DNA of 5,425 nucleotides from Deltaproteobacteria bacterium (GCA_016194835.1 JACQAU010000093.1:1-5425), one strand, 5' to 3'. Positions 1-5,116 are shown, numbered from the stretch's first letter. The notes: generated by a model from the letters alone, not told the origin. Made by a program: numbers and translations.

Positions 1-443
1 TTGGTTACGGACAAAGAGAAAAGGCTGGACTTTTGTTTAATGATTTAGTGAAAACAGGGAAAGTAAAAGCTCCAATTGTAATTGGGCGTGATCATCTAGA
101 TTGTGGATCTGTGGCTTCGCCTAACCGCGAGACGGAGGGGATGCGCGATGGTTCGGATGCAATTGCAGACTGGCCGGTGCTTAATGCTTTAGTAAATGCA
201 TCAAATGGTGCATCTTGGGTTAGTGTACACCATGGTGGTGGGGTTGGGATTGGATATTCGATTCACGCAGGGATGGTAGTTGTTGCAGATGGTACAAAAG
301 AAGCAGAGTTGAGAATTACACGGGTTTTGAACTCCGATCCAGGGATGGGGATACTGAGGCATGCAGACGCCGGTTATGAGCGGTCAAAGGAAATTGGGAG
401 AAATGAATTTACCAAGCGGGGTGGTTTTATACCGATGGGTTAA
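1..443 (+). CDS. hutU: Urocanate hydratase (urocanase), C-terminal part, 5' end outside window
   Basis: Cytoplasmic NAD+-dependent enzyme that converts urocanate to 4-imidazolone-5-propionate, the second step of histidine degradation. The reading frame is open from the first full codon at base 3 (G-Y-G-Q-R-E-K-A-G-L) to TAA at 441-443, about 146 residues. The family is roughly 550 residues, so about three quarters lies upstream. Family blocks seen: IVIGRDHLDCGSVASPNRE, the DGSDAIADWP block, WVSVHHGGGVGIGYSIHAGM and RHADAGYE. The catalytic cysteine of the family (Cys410 in Pseudomonas putida) is expected just before the window start, so it cannot be checked. There is no frameshift or stop in the visible part. 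The TTG at 33 is an internal codon, not a start. The stop codon overlaps the stop of the opposing gene. G+C is about 47% by hand count, higher than in the downstream genes. The family call is secure. Confidence 0.97.
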   Translation, partial: GYGQREKAGLLFNDLVKTGKVKAPIVIGRDHLDCGSVASPNRETEGMRDGSDAIADWPVLNALVNASNGASWVSVHHGGGVGIGYSIHAGMVVVADGTKEAELRITRVLNSDPGMGILRHADAGYERSKEIGRNEFTKRGGFIPMG

Positions 444-916
444 GCTGCGTTTTTCTTTTCTTTGAGTTGATATGAAGAGGTTACTTGATTGCGTCCGTTT
501 GTTTTTGAATTATACAGTGCTTCATCAGCTGATTTTAAGACTTCATCTGAAGTTTTTCCGTCAAAGGGGTAGGTGGCAACACCTATGCTGATAGAAATTT
601 TTTTGAGTGGCTGAAATTCCATAAAAGGAAAGGGTTTGTTAGCAATGTTTTCGCGGATTCGTTCGGCTAATACTAAGGCACTTTCGAGTGGAGTTTGTGG
701 ACAAAGAACGACAAATTCCTCACCCCCATAACGAGCAGCGAAATCTGTATTTCTGGGATTTGTTCTTAAAACTTCGGCAACTCCTTTTAAAACTTCGTCT
801 CCCGCAGGATGTCCGTTTCTGTCATTGTAATGTTTAAAATTATCTACATCACAAAAAATCAAGATAAGCTTTTGATTTTTGTTCCAACTCGCGTTCTGCT
901 GTAATGTCTTTAGCAA
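440..916 (-). CDS. GGDEF-domain fragment (diguanylate cyclase catalytic part, N-terminally truncated)
   Basis: Open frame from a possible TTG at 916 to TAA at 442-440. It holds most of a GGDEF domain: metal-binding C-D-V-D-N-F-K (Asp23 and Asp25 of this frame), N-G-H-P-A-G-D-E-V-L-K, the active-site R-Y-G-G-E-E-F (GGEEF at bases 727-713), and A-D-E-A-L-Y-N-S-K-x-N-G-R-N-Q-V near the end. An RxxD inhibitory site (R-N-T-D) sits five residues before GGEEF, the standard position of the product-feedback site. The first ~13 residues are out-of-frame linker, not family sequence. Since the first GGDEF helix is missing, a folded active enzyme is doubtful even though every catalytic residue in the visible part is present. 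No ribosome binding site was found for the TTG. Confidence 0.55.
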   Translation of the reverse strand: MLKTLQQNASWNKNQKLILIFCDVDNFKHYNDRNGHPAGDEVLKGVAEVLRTNPRNTDFAARYGGEEFVVLCPQTPLESALVLAERIRENIANKPFPFMEFQPLKKISISIGVATYPFDGKTSDEVLKSADEALYNSKTNGRNQVTSSYQLKEKKNAA

Positions 917-1259
917 TTATTTGGATTACTTCTGTGTTATTGGAGAGTTTTAATATGCAAGCGGAAATTTGCATTAGTTTTGCATTGGTTTCTGAGATCT
1001 TCCAAGGGCACTCAAATTGGTGGGGATAATAACGGCGCTTTGACATGCGTATGTTTTTTAAAATCAAATCTTTTTGTGTGGGATCAGAAAGATCTAAAAG
1101 TGTTTTTTGTAGTATTGCTGTTGTTTGAAATAACCGTTCGGCTGCCGGATTTGCATCTATAATTTTTAAGGTTTCAAATTCTAATAATAGTGACGAATCT
1201 AATAGTCTATCAAAAAGGTCGGAGTAAGCCGCTAGTTGAGAAGGTTTAGTGTTGGACAT
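849..1259 (-). CDS. PAS-domain fragment of the broken diguanylate cyclase
   Basis: Frame of 136 residues from ATG (1259-1257) to a TGA at the frameshift. Residues ~14-127 look like a PAS fold: D-R-L-L-D-S-S-L-L-L-E-F at the start, the typical I-I-D-A-N-P-A-A-E-R-L-F block near residues 33-44, and a final strand ending in I-I-A-K-D-I-T-A-E-R-E-L-E, the usual exit of PAS domains into an effector domain. There are no membrane segments or signal peptide, so it would be cytosolic. The last eight residues after E-Q-K (S-K-A-Y-L-D-F-L) come from reading the GGDEF DNA out of frame. No clear Shine-Dalgarno precedes the ATG. If translated, it would be a sensor without an output domain. The ligand cannot be told from the sequence. 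Confidence 0.6.
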   Translation of the reverse strand: MSNTKPSQLAAYSDLFDRLLDSSLLLEFETLKIIDANPAAERLFQTTAILQKTLLDLSDPTQKDLILKNIRMSKRRYYPHQFECPWKISETNAKLMQISACILKLSNNTEVIQIIAKDITAERELEQKSKAYLDFL

Positions 1260-1288
1260 CTTATTTTTTTATCGGGATATTAATATGG

Positions 1289-1314
1289 TTATTTAATATA
1301 AATATATTAAATAA
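1289..1314. repeat. Perfect 12-bp A/T inverted repeat between divergent genes
   Basis: TTATTTAATATA (1289-1300), spacer AA, TATATTAAATAA (1303-1314): both arms match exactly and contain only A and T. It lies 30 bases upstream of the minus-strand PAS gene start and 88 bases upstream of the hutI start at 1402, in the only gene-free space between the divergent genes. A 26-base near-palindrome in this position could bind a dimeric regulator or form a cruciform. Chance in a strongly A/T-biased spacer is the alternative, though a perfect 12-bp arm is long for that. Confidence 0.6.
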
Positions 1315-1329
1315 TAAAAAGACTAATAC

Positions 1330-1352
1330 TGTGGCAGAGTTCTAACGCCACA
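1330..1352 (+). promoter_or_regulatory. Inverted repeat covering the -35 side of the hutI promoter (possible operator)
   Basis: TGTGGC (1330-1335) pairs with GCCACA (1347-1352). Inside, GTT (1339-1341) pairs with AAC (1344-1346), leaving a three-base bulge (AGA) on one side. It is the only G/C-rich spot in the spacer and ends directly before the TGn of the predicted extended -10 element. A repressor bound here would block polymerase, so it is a good operator candidate for control of hutI. It does not resemble the HutC or HutP sites I know. With no T-run after it, a terminator is unlikely. Confidence 0.45.
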
Positions 1353-1361
1353 TGATATAAA
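1353..1361 (+). promoter_or_regulatory. Predicted extended -10 promoter of the hutI transcript
   Basis: TG at 1353-1354, one base, then TATAAA at 1356-1361 gives an extended -10 element (TGnTATAAA). No good -35 hexamer lies 16-18 bases upstream, which such promoters tolerate. Transcription would start near 1368, leaving a leader of about 34 bases to the ATG at 1402. Confidence 0.4.
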
Positions 1362-1401
1362 ATCAATGCAAAATCTCGGGTGACAGTATAGGATGAAAAA
1401 A

Positions 1402-2631
1402 ATGGTACATGTTTTATTAAATTCGAGTTTTCTGTATCAAGGTTTAGAAATTAGCGCAAAAGACGGTAGAAAACTCATCGCATCAGATTTAACCACAATC
1501 CCCAACGGAGCGCTTGTTTATTCTACAAAAAGTCGCTTTGGTAAATCAGTGCCTGATAAAATTTTATGGGCTGGTCCAACAAAAGAATTACCTAAAAAAT
1601 ATAAAAAGTATTCTTCAAGAAATTTAAAAAACCAGTTTGCCATAATGCCAGGGCTAATTGATTGTCATACACATTTGATTTTTGCAGGTGATCGCTCGGA
1701 TGAATTTGCCGAACGCTGCGCTGGAGCTACTTACGAAGAAATCACCAAAAAAGGAGGTGGTATTTTAAAAACTGTGCAAGCAACAAGACAAGCCTCTCTA
1801 AAGGAATTAGAAAACTTAGCCATCCGTAGAATTCGAGACAGTATGCACTATGGAGTAAGAACAATAGAGATTAAAAGTGGATATGGACTTAAACATGATA
1901 CAGAAATTAAAATATTAACTCTTATTCAAAAATTACAGAAAAAATTTCCAGAACTTACGATTATATCAACTTTTCTTGGAGCACATGCTTTTCCAAAAGA
2001 AAAAACCAGAGAAGATTATATTAACGAAATATGCAACATCATGCTTCCGGAGATAGCTGAAAAAAAATTAGCACAAGCTTGTGATATATTTGTAGATGAG
2101 GGCTACTATACCATTCAAGAAGCCAGTCATATTTTAACGAAAGCCAGATCGTTTGGATTTAAAATAAAACTACATGGTGATGAATTGCAAAACACTGAAG
2201 CTACTGCGTTGGCCGTGCAAATGAATGCCTTGTCAGCGGATCATTTATTGAAAATTTCAGAAGCTGGAATTAATAAAATTGCAAATTCAGATACTGTTGC
2301 AGTTTTGTTGCCTGGCACTGCATTTTATCTAAAATCACTACAAGCCCCGGCGCGCAAACTTTTATCTAAAGGGGCATGTGTTGCATTGGCTTCGGATTTT
2401 AATCCAGGTACCTGTATGTGTTTAAACTTACCTGCCATTTTAACAATTGCCGCTTTGTATTTAGAGATGAATCGTGCTGAGCTTTTTGCTTCTGTGACTT
2501 ATAACGCAGCAAAAGCACTCGGTTTAGAAAAACACAAAGGGGTTTTAACAGCGGGTTTTGATGCTGATTTTTTTATTTTACCTTTTCAGAGATTCGAAGA
2601 ACTCTATTATCGGTTTGCGTGGAGAGTCTAG
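1402..2631 (+). CDS. hutI: Imidazolonepropionase (imidazolone-5-propionate hydrolase)
   Basis: Cytoplasmic amidohydrolase of the third step of histidine degradation: 4-imidazolone-5-propionate + water -> N-formimino-L-glutamate. The start at 1402 is preferred because AGGA (1390-1393) lies 8 bases upstream; the ATG at 1393 (three residues longer) has its AGG directly adjacent. Numbered from 1393, key residues are the metal-binding H92-x-H94 in D-C-H-T-H, H198 in L-G-A-H-A, H261 and E264 in K-L-H-G-D-E, H284 in S-A-D-H-L and D335 in S-D-F-N-P-G-T. All match Bacillus subtilis HutI (His80, His82, His249, Glu252, His272, Asp324) with a shift of about 12, so the enzyme should be active. Other family blocks: A-G-D-R-S-D-E-F, T-I-E-I-K-S-G-Y-G-L and A-V-L-L-P-G-T-A-F-Y-L. 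It ends shortly after E-E-L-Y-Y-R-F, apparently 10-17 residues before the B. subtilis end. Next gene starts 3 bases later. Confidence 0.97.
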   Translation: MVHVLLNSSFLYQGLEISAKDGRKLIASDLTTIPNGALVYSTKSRFGKSVPDKILWAGPTKELPKKYKKYSSRNLKNQFAIMPGLIDCHTHLIFAGDRSDEFAERCAGATYEEITKKGGGILKTVQATRQASLKELENLAIRRIRDSMHYGVRTIEIKSGYGLKHDTEIKILTLIQKLQKKFPELTIISTFLGAHAFPKEKTREDYINEICNIMLPEIAEKKLAQACDIFVDEGYYTIQEASHILTKARSFGFKIKLHGDELQNTEATALAVQMNALSADHLLKISEAGINKIANSDTVAVLLPGTAFYLKSLQAPARKLLSKGACVALASDFNPGTCMCLNLPAILTIAALYLEMNRAELFASVTYNAAKALGLEKHKGVLTAGFDADFFILPFQRFEELYYRFAWRV

Positions 2632-2634
2632 CCA

Positions 2635-3090
2635 ATGAAAAACGCATTGTGTTATATGGGTGTGCTACTAATTATAACGAACGAATCTCTTGCCTGGCAG
2701 AGTCAAAAAAATAAACGGCAAACCTATGCGTATGAACCAACATCAGCCATTTTGATTGGAACGATTGAAACGCAAACCTTCCCTGGTCCTCCAAACTACG
2801 AGAGCATAACTAATGTGGATAAAACTGAGCGTGGATGGTTTATTAAATTGGATCGTGCAATTGATGTGGCACCTGGACCGCAGACGAACATTGCAAATCA
2901 GGAGCCAGAAAAGAATGTTCAGATTGTTCAAGTTGCCATTCACAATGATAAGCTCTGGGGCAAATTGAAGGACGGTCTTCGTTGTAAAATCAAGGGTGCC
3001 TTGTTTCATCGGCTTACAGGACATCATCACGCGAGGGTGTTAGTTTTTGCTGAAGACTTTGAGCCAGTGGTAGGAGAAAATGAAAAATGA
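2635..3090 (+). CDS. Secreted DUF4431-type protein of unknown function
   Basis: Predicted 151-residue exported protein. Residues 1-20 look like a Sec signal peptide: K2, a hydrophobic stretch (C-Y-M-G-V-L-L-I-I-T) and a likely cut after E-S-L-A. No lipobox cysteine is placed for lipidation. The mature part resembles the DUF4431 family: I-L-I-G-T-I-E-T-Q-T-F-P-G-P-P-N-Y-E-S-I (39-58), E-R-G-W-F-I-K-L-D-R-A-I-D-V (65-78), V-Q-I-V-Q-V-A-I (95-102) and G-A-L-F-H-R-L-T-G-H-H-H-A-R-V-L-V (121-137). The T-G-H-H-H motif could bind metal, but no function is established. GGAGAG at 2621-2626, inside the end of hutI, is 8 bases before the ATG. The 3-base gap to hutI and the 11-base overlap with the next gene argue for one transcript. 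Sampled G+C is about 44%, above hutI. The family call is from memory of its motifs. Confidence 0.8.
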   Translation: MKNALCYMGVLLIITNESLAWQSQKNKRQTYAYEPTSAILIGTIETQTFPGPPNYESITNVDKTERGWFIKLDRAIDVAPGPQTNIANQEPEKNVQIVQVAIHNDKLWGKLKDGLRCKIKGALFHRLTGHHHARVLVFAEDFEPVVGENEK

Positions 3091-3316
3091 ACAAATATCT
3101 AAGAAAAAACAAATCATAGCTGTTCAAAAAGATAAAAAAGGAACCATTGTCGCATATTGCATTGACGGTATTGGTTGGGTTTCAAAGGATGAAGGTATTG
3201 AGTTGGCCGAAAAAAGAATTATTGATGCCGTTGTGGCTACATCGAGAAGAGGAAATCTGTTTCTACGAACACGACCTGATCTTGAGGTTGAAAATAATTT
3301 GGAAAATCTGGGATAA
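3080..3316 (+). CDS. Small DUF3892-type protein of unknown function
   Basis: A 78-residue cytoplasmic protein with no signal or membrane segment. It follows the DUF3892 pattern: a first strand (I-I-A-V-Q-K-D), G-T-I-V-A-Y-C-I-D, V-S-K-D-E-G-I-E-L-A-E (34-44), I-I-D-A-V-V-A-T-S-R-R-G-N (47-59), L-F-L-R-T-R-P-D and a closing N-N-L-E-N-L. Members are short proteins found in many bacteria without a known role; the S-R-R-G-N block is the signature. The ATG at 3080 overlaps the upstream gene by 11 bases and AGGAG at 3072-3076 lies only 3 bases before it, so translation is probably coupled to the upstream gene. It appears to be the last gene of the hutI transcript, since a hairpin follows at 3356. 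The family assignment rests on pattern memory. Confidence 0.8.
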   Translation: MKNEQISKKKQIIAVQKDKKGTIVAYCIDGIGWVSKDEGIELAEKRIIDAVVATSRRGNLFLRTRPDLEVENNLENLG

Positions 3317-3355
3317 ACGTTTAGCTCCACTATCCAAATGGGTAACAAAGTAAAG

Positions 3356-3386
3356 GTGCGAGCGCACTCTAGTTTTGGACTTTTTT
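3356..3386 (+). terminator. Possible terminator after the hutI transcript
   Basis: GTGCG (3356-3360) and CGCAC (3363-3367) form a short G/C stem (four pairs if a four-base loop is allowed), followed by TTTT at 3373-3376 and TTTTTT at 3381-3386. It lies 40 bases after the last stop codon of the group. The stem is short and the T-runs are set back, so this is a weak call. Confidence 0.3.
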
Positions 3387-3424
3387 GTAGGATTGCAAAA
3401 AAAATATTTATTCTTGGGAAAACC

Positions 3425-3452
3425 TTTGATTTTATTCTCGATTTCTTATAAT
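3425..3452 (+). promoter_or_regulatory. Predicted sigma-70-type promoter in the 339-base spacer
   Basis: A perfect TATAAT at 3447-3452, with TTTGAT at 3425-3430 (16-base spacing) or TTGATT at 3426-3431 (15-base spacing) as a -35 candidate. The start would be near 3459. It could drive either a short RNA ending at 3530 or a ~200-base leader of the ATPase gene. A perfect -10 hexamer is not rare in A/T-rich DNA, hence moderate confidence. Confidence 0.4.
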
Positions 3453-3458
3453 TGGTCG

Positions 3459-3530
3459 GTTAAGTGCTCCGTAAACAACATAATTTGCTAGAAGCACAAA
3501 AAGTGCTAGGAAAAACTATAAAAAGTTTTT
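3459..3530 (+). ncRNA. Candidate short RNA or leader segment with two hairpins
   Basis: From the predicted start near 3459 to a hairpin ending in five T's at 3530, about 72 bases without coding potential. GTGCT occurs at 3464-3468 and 3503-3507, and AGCAC at 3493-3497 can pair with either copy, giving two exclusive folds: a long-range stem, or a tight AGCAC-AAAAA-GTGCT hairpin. The final hairpin is AAAAACT (3511-3517) with AGTTTTT (3524-3530), terminator-like but made almost only of A-U pairs. I recognise no known RNA family. It may simply be the 5' leader of the ATPase gene. Confidence 0.25.
3511..3530. terminator. A/T-rich 7-bp hairpin ending in a T-run
   Basis: AAAAACT (3511-3517), a six-base loop, AGTTTTT (3524-3530); the arms match perfectly. 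The right arm itself supplies the T-run on the plus strand and the left arm does so on the minus strand, so it could act in both directions. The stem is weak (one G-C pair). Confidence 0.25.
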
Positions 3531-3547
3531 GAATTTAGAATAATTGA

Positions 3548-3560
3548 TTGATAACATCAA
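3548..3560. repeat. Small palindrome TTGAT-aac-ATCAA upstream of the ATPase gene
   Basis: TTGAT (3548-3552) and ATCAA (3556-3560) are perfect 5-bp arms with a 3-base spacer; another TTGAT precedes at 3544-3548. The size suits a dimeric regulator site, and the ATPase itself carries a winged-helix region, but chance cannot be excluded. Confidence 0.25.
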
Positions 3561-3577
3561 GAATATATGCGTTTTTT

Positions 3578-3636
3578 AGCCTATCATGGGTTTTTTTATG
3601 AATATAGGCTGAAAATATATTTGATTTTCAGCCTAT
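3578..3636 (+). promoter_or_regulatory. Three-armed leader structure (mutually exclusive hairpins) before the ATPase gene
   Basis: Three related arms: AGCCTAT at 3578-3584, ATAGGCTGAAAAT at 3604-3616 and ATTTTCAGCCTAT at 3624-3636. Arms 2 and 3 form a perfect 13-bp stem with a 7-base loop; arms 1 and 2 form an alternative 7-bp stem with a 19-base loop. Only one fold can exist at a time, as in attenuators and riboregulators. Arm 3 ends 19 bases before the ATG at 3656. On the plus strand the strong hairpin is not followed by a T-run, so control of translation or mRNA stability fits better than termination. As DNA, the same repeats could be protein-binding sites. No known riboswitch core is recognised. 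Confidence 0.5.
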
Positions 3637-3655
3637 TATTGGTATTCTTATTTTA

Positions 3656-5104
3656 ATGCAAGACGAAAAAAAAGAGTTACCTCATTTTGTAGGAAGACAA
3701 ACTGAAATCCATCAGTTGCAAAGGTTAGTTCAATCAAAAAAATCTTCTTTGGCTGTAATTTACGGAAGAAGAAGAATTGGAAAAAGTTCACTGATCAGAG
3801 AAGCCTTTAAAGACCAGTTTGTTTTGTATTTTGAAGGAGTGGAAAATCAAAGCAAATCCAGACAAATCACACACTTTCTGTCACAACTGAGCTATCAGGT
3901 AAAAAACGCACATCCTCAATTCTCTGTGAAAAACTGGTCAGATGTTTTTTTGCAACTCGTTCCGATCATCTCTTCGCATCAGTCTGTTGTGATTGTTCTA
4001 GATGAGTTCCAGTGGATGGCCAATTATCGTTCAGAACTAGTTTCAGAATTGAAAATGATTTGGGATCAATATTTTACTCAAAAGGGAAAAGTAATCCTCA
4101 TCCTATGTGGCTCTATTGCGTCTTTTATGATTTCGAAAGTTATTCGTTCAAGCAGTTTTTACGGAAGAATACAGCTCATGATCCACCTCAAAGAATTTTT
4201 TCTTTCTGAATCCTCTCAAATGCTAAATCAACTTGGAGTGGAGGAGATTTTAGAATCTCACTTGCTATTGGGTGGTGTGCCACTATATTTAGAATTACTA
4301 AACGATAGACTGAAGCAAGATTCCTCTGTGCGATTGGGAATACAAAATTTAGCATTTCTTCCAAATAGCTATTTTGTCGAAGAGTACGAAAGAGTTTTTG
4401 TGAGTCATTTTGGTAAAAATTTAAATTTTAAAAAAATTATTTCTACTTTAGCTTTGCATCCTTATGGATTAAGCAGGGAAGAGCTTTCTAGGTTCACAAA
4501 AATCACCTTAGGAGGAAATTTCAGTCAAGAGCTTTTTAATTTAGAAAGTGCTGGTTTTATTTCTTCGGTTCGACCTTACGACAAAGGAGAGAAGTCAAAG
4601 TTTGTAAAATATTATTTATCGGATGCTTATCTAAGATTTTATTTTAGTTTTATTGAACCTAATTTTAAAAAAATAAAAAGCGGAGCAAAAGATATATTTC
4701 TGCAGCTCACACAAAAAGCTGTTTATGCTTCTTGGTTGGGGATATCTTTCGAATATTTGTGTGCTTATCATGCCTCCAAAATAAGCGAAAAATTGGGTTT
4801 TAGCGGTATTGGTTACACAGTAGGGTCTTATTTCCAGTCTTACAAAAAAGGAACCGGGATTGGAGGACAAATTGATTTACTTTTTGATCGCGAAGACAAT
4901 GTTCTTACGCTTTGTGAACTCAAATACACAAATAACCCCGTAGGTATTGATGTGATTTCAGAAGTTGAGAAAAAAATTGAAATCTTACCTCTTAAGAAAA
5001 AAAAGACGCTTCAGAAAATACTAATTACTAAGTCTCCCCCCAGCACAGATCTTCTCAAAAAAGCTTATTTTTACAAAATACTAAGAGCTACGGATTTATT
5101 ATAA
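3656..5104 (+). CDS. Archaeal-type P-loop ATPase with C-terminal DUF234 (PD-(D/E)xK nuclease-like) domain
   Basis: A 482-residue cytoplasmic protein of the ATPase_2/DUF234 family (STAND-related AAA+). It opens with F-V-G-R (11-14), as family members do. Walker A is Y-G-R-R-R-I-G-K-S-S-L (36-46), Walker B V-V-I-V-L-D-E-F-Q-W (111-120), a sensor-like L-C-G-S follows (150-153), and L-L-L-G-G-V-P-L-Y-L lies at 203-212. Residues ~255-305 look like a winged helix (L-S-R-E-E-L-S-R-F...L-E-S-A-G-F-I). The end holds nuclease-type residues: E366 in G-I-S-F-E-Y-L-C, D407 in G-G-Q-I-D-L-L-F, and E421-L-K423, a D-x13-ExK spacing. Thus an ATP-driven DNA-acting protein is likely; its target is unknown. Family members occur as orphans and are suspected in mobile-element or defence biology. 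The ATG has no Shine-Dalgarno, yet no other start lies between it and F-V-G-R, and the frame upstream is closed at 3605-3607. It appears monocistronic and intact. Confidence 0.88.
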   Translation: MQDEKKELPHFVGRQTEIHQLQRLVQSKKSSLAVIYGRRRIGKSSLIREAFKDQFVLYFEGVENQSKSRQITHFLSQLSYQVKNAHPQFSVKNWSDVFLQLVPIISSHQSVVIVLDEFQWMANYRSELVSELKMIWDQYFTQKGKVILILCGSIASFMISKVIRSSSFYGRIQLMIHLKEFFLSESSQMLNQLGVEEILESHLLLGGVPLYLELLNDRLKQDSSVRLGIQNLAFLPNSYFVEEYERVFVSHFGKNLNFKKIISTLALHPYGLSREELSRFTKITLGGNFSQELFNLESAGFISSVRPYDKGEKSKFVKYYLSDAYLRFYFSFIEPNFKKIKSGAKDIFLQLTQKAVYASWLGISFEYLCAYHASKISEKLGFSGIGYTVGSYFQSYKKGTGIGGQIDLLFDREDNVLTLCELKYTNNPVGIDVISEVEKKIEILPLKKKKTLQKILITKSPPSTDLLKKAYFYKILRATDLL

Positions 5105-5116
5105 CTTCTCCTGAGA

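Larger units (their letters stand above)
440..1259 (-). pseudogene. PAS-GGDEF diguanylate cyclase broken by internal deletion and frameshift
   Basis: Taken together, 1259 down to 440 is one signalling gene: an N-terminal PAS sensor, a short linker (D-I-T-A-E-R-E-L-E-Q-K) and a GGDEF domain that would make cyclic di-GMP from two GTP. The two halves are in different frames and overlap at 849-916. The first GGDEF helix, normally carrying D-x-LT-x-L-x-NRR some 30-35 residues before the metal-binding DxD, is absent in all three minus frames: the linker runs almost directly into K-L-I-L-I-F-C-D-V-D. A single-base error cannot explain this. The phases imply loss of a stretch whose length leaves remainder 2 on division by 3, probably around 100 bases. 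The downstream frame is closed by TAA at 919-917, so no alternative fusion exists. Both remaining parts are otherwise well preserved, which suggests recent inactivation. Less likely, the halves are two separate short proteins or the assembly is wrong. Confidence 0.75.

Noticed and set aside
849..916. Programmed frameshift joining PAS and GGDEF
   Set aside because: A shift alone would not restore the missing first GGDEF helix, so a deletion is needed; I also see no clear slippery site plus stimulator.
980..1162. Plus-strand frame of 60 codons
   Set aside because: It lies antisense inside the PAS coding region, has no ribosome site and no protein-family pattern.
1393..1395. ATG 1393 as start of hutI
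   Set aside because: The AGGA at 1390-1393 overlaps this ATG; its spacing fits the in-frame ATG at 1402.
2743..3030. Minus-strand frame of 95 codons
   Set aside because: It is entirely antisense to the DUF4431 gene, whose family motifs are clear; a shadow frame.
3124..3353. Minus frame (3124-3348) and plus frame (3147-3353) over the DUF3892 gene
   Set aside because: Both overlap a gene with a recognisable family pattern and lack their own ribosome sites.
3578..3636. CRISPR-like or mobile-element terminal repeats
   Set aside because: Only three short arms, alternating in orientation, without regular spacers; no matching copy after the ATPase gene and no target-site duplication seen.
4012..4209. 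Plus-strand frame of 65 codons
   Set aside because: Out-of-frame shadow inside the ATPase gene.
4631..4870. Minus-strand frame of 79 codons
   Set aside because: Antisense to the DUF234 domain; its residues show no pattern of their own.
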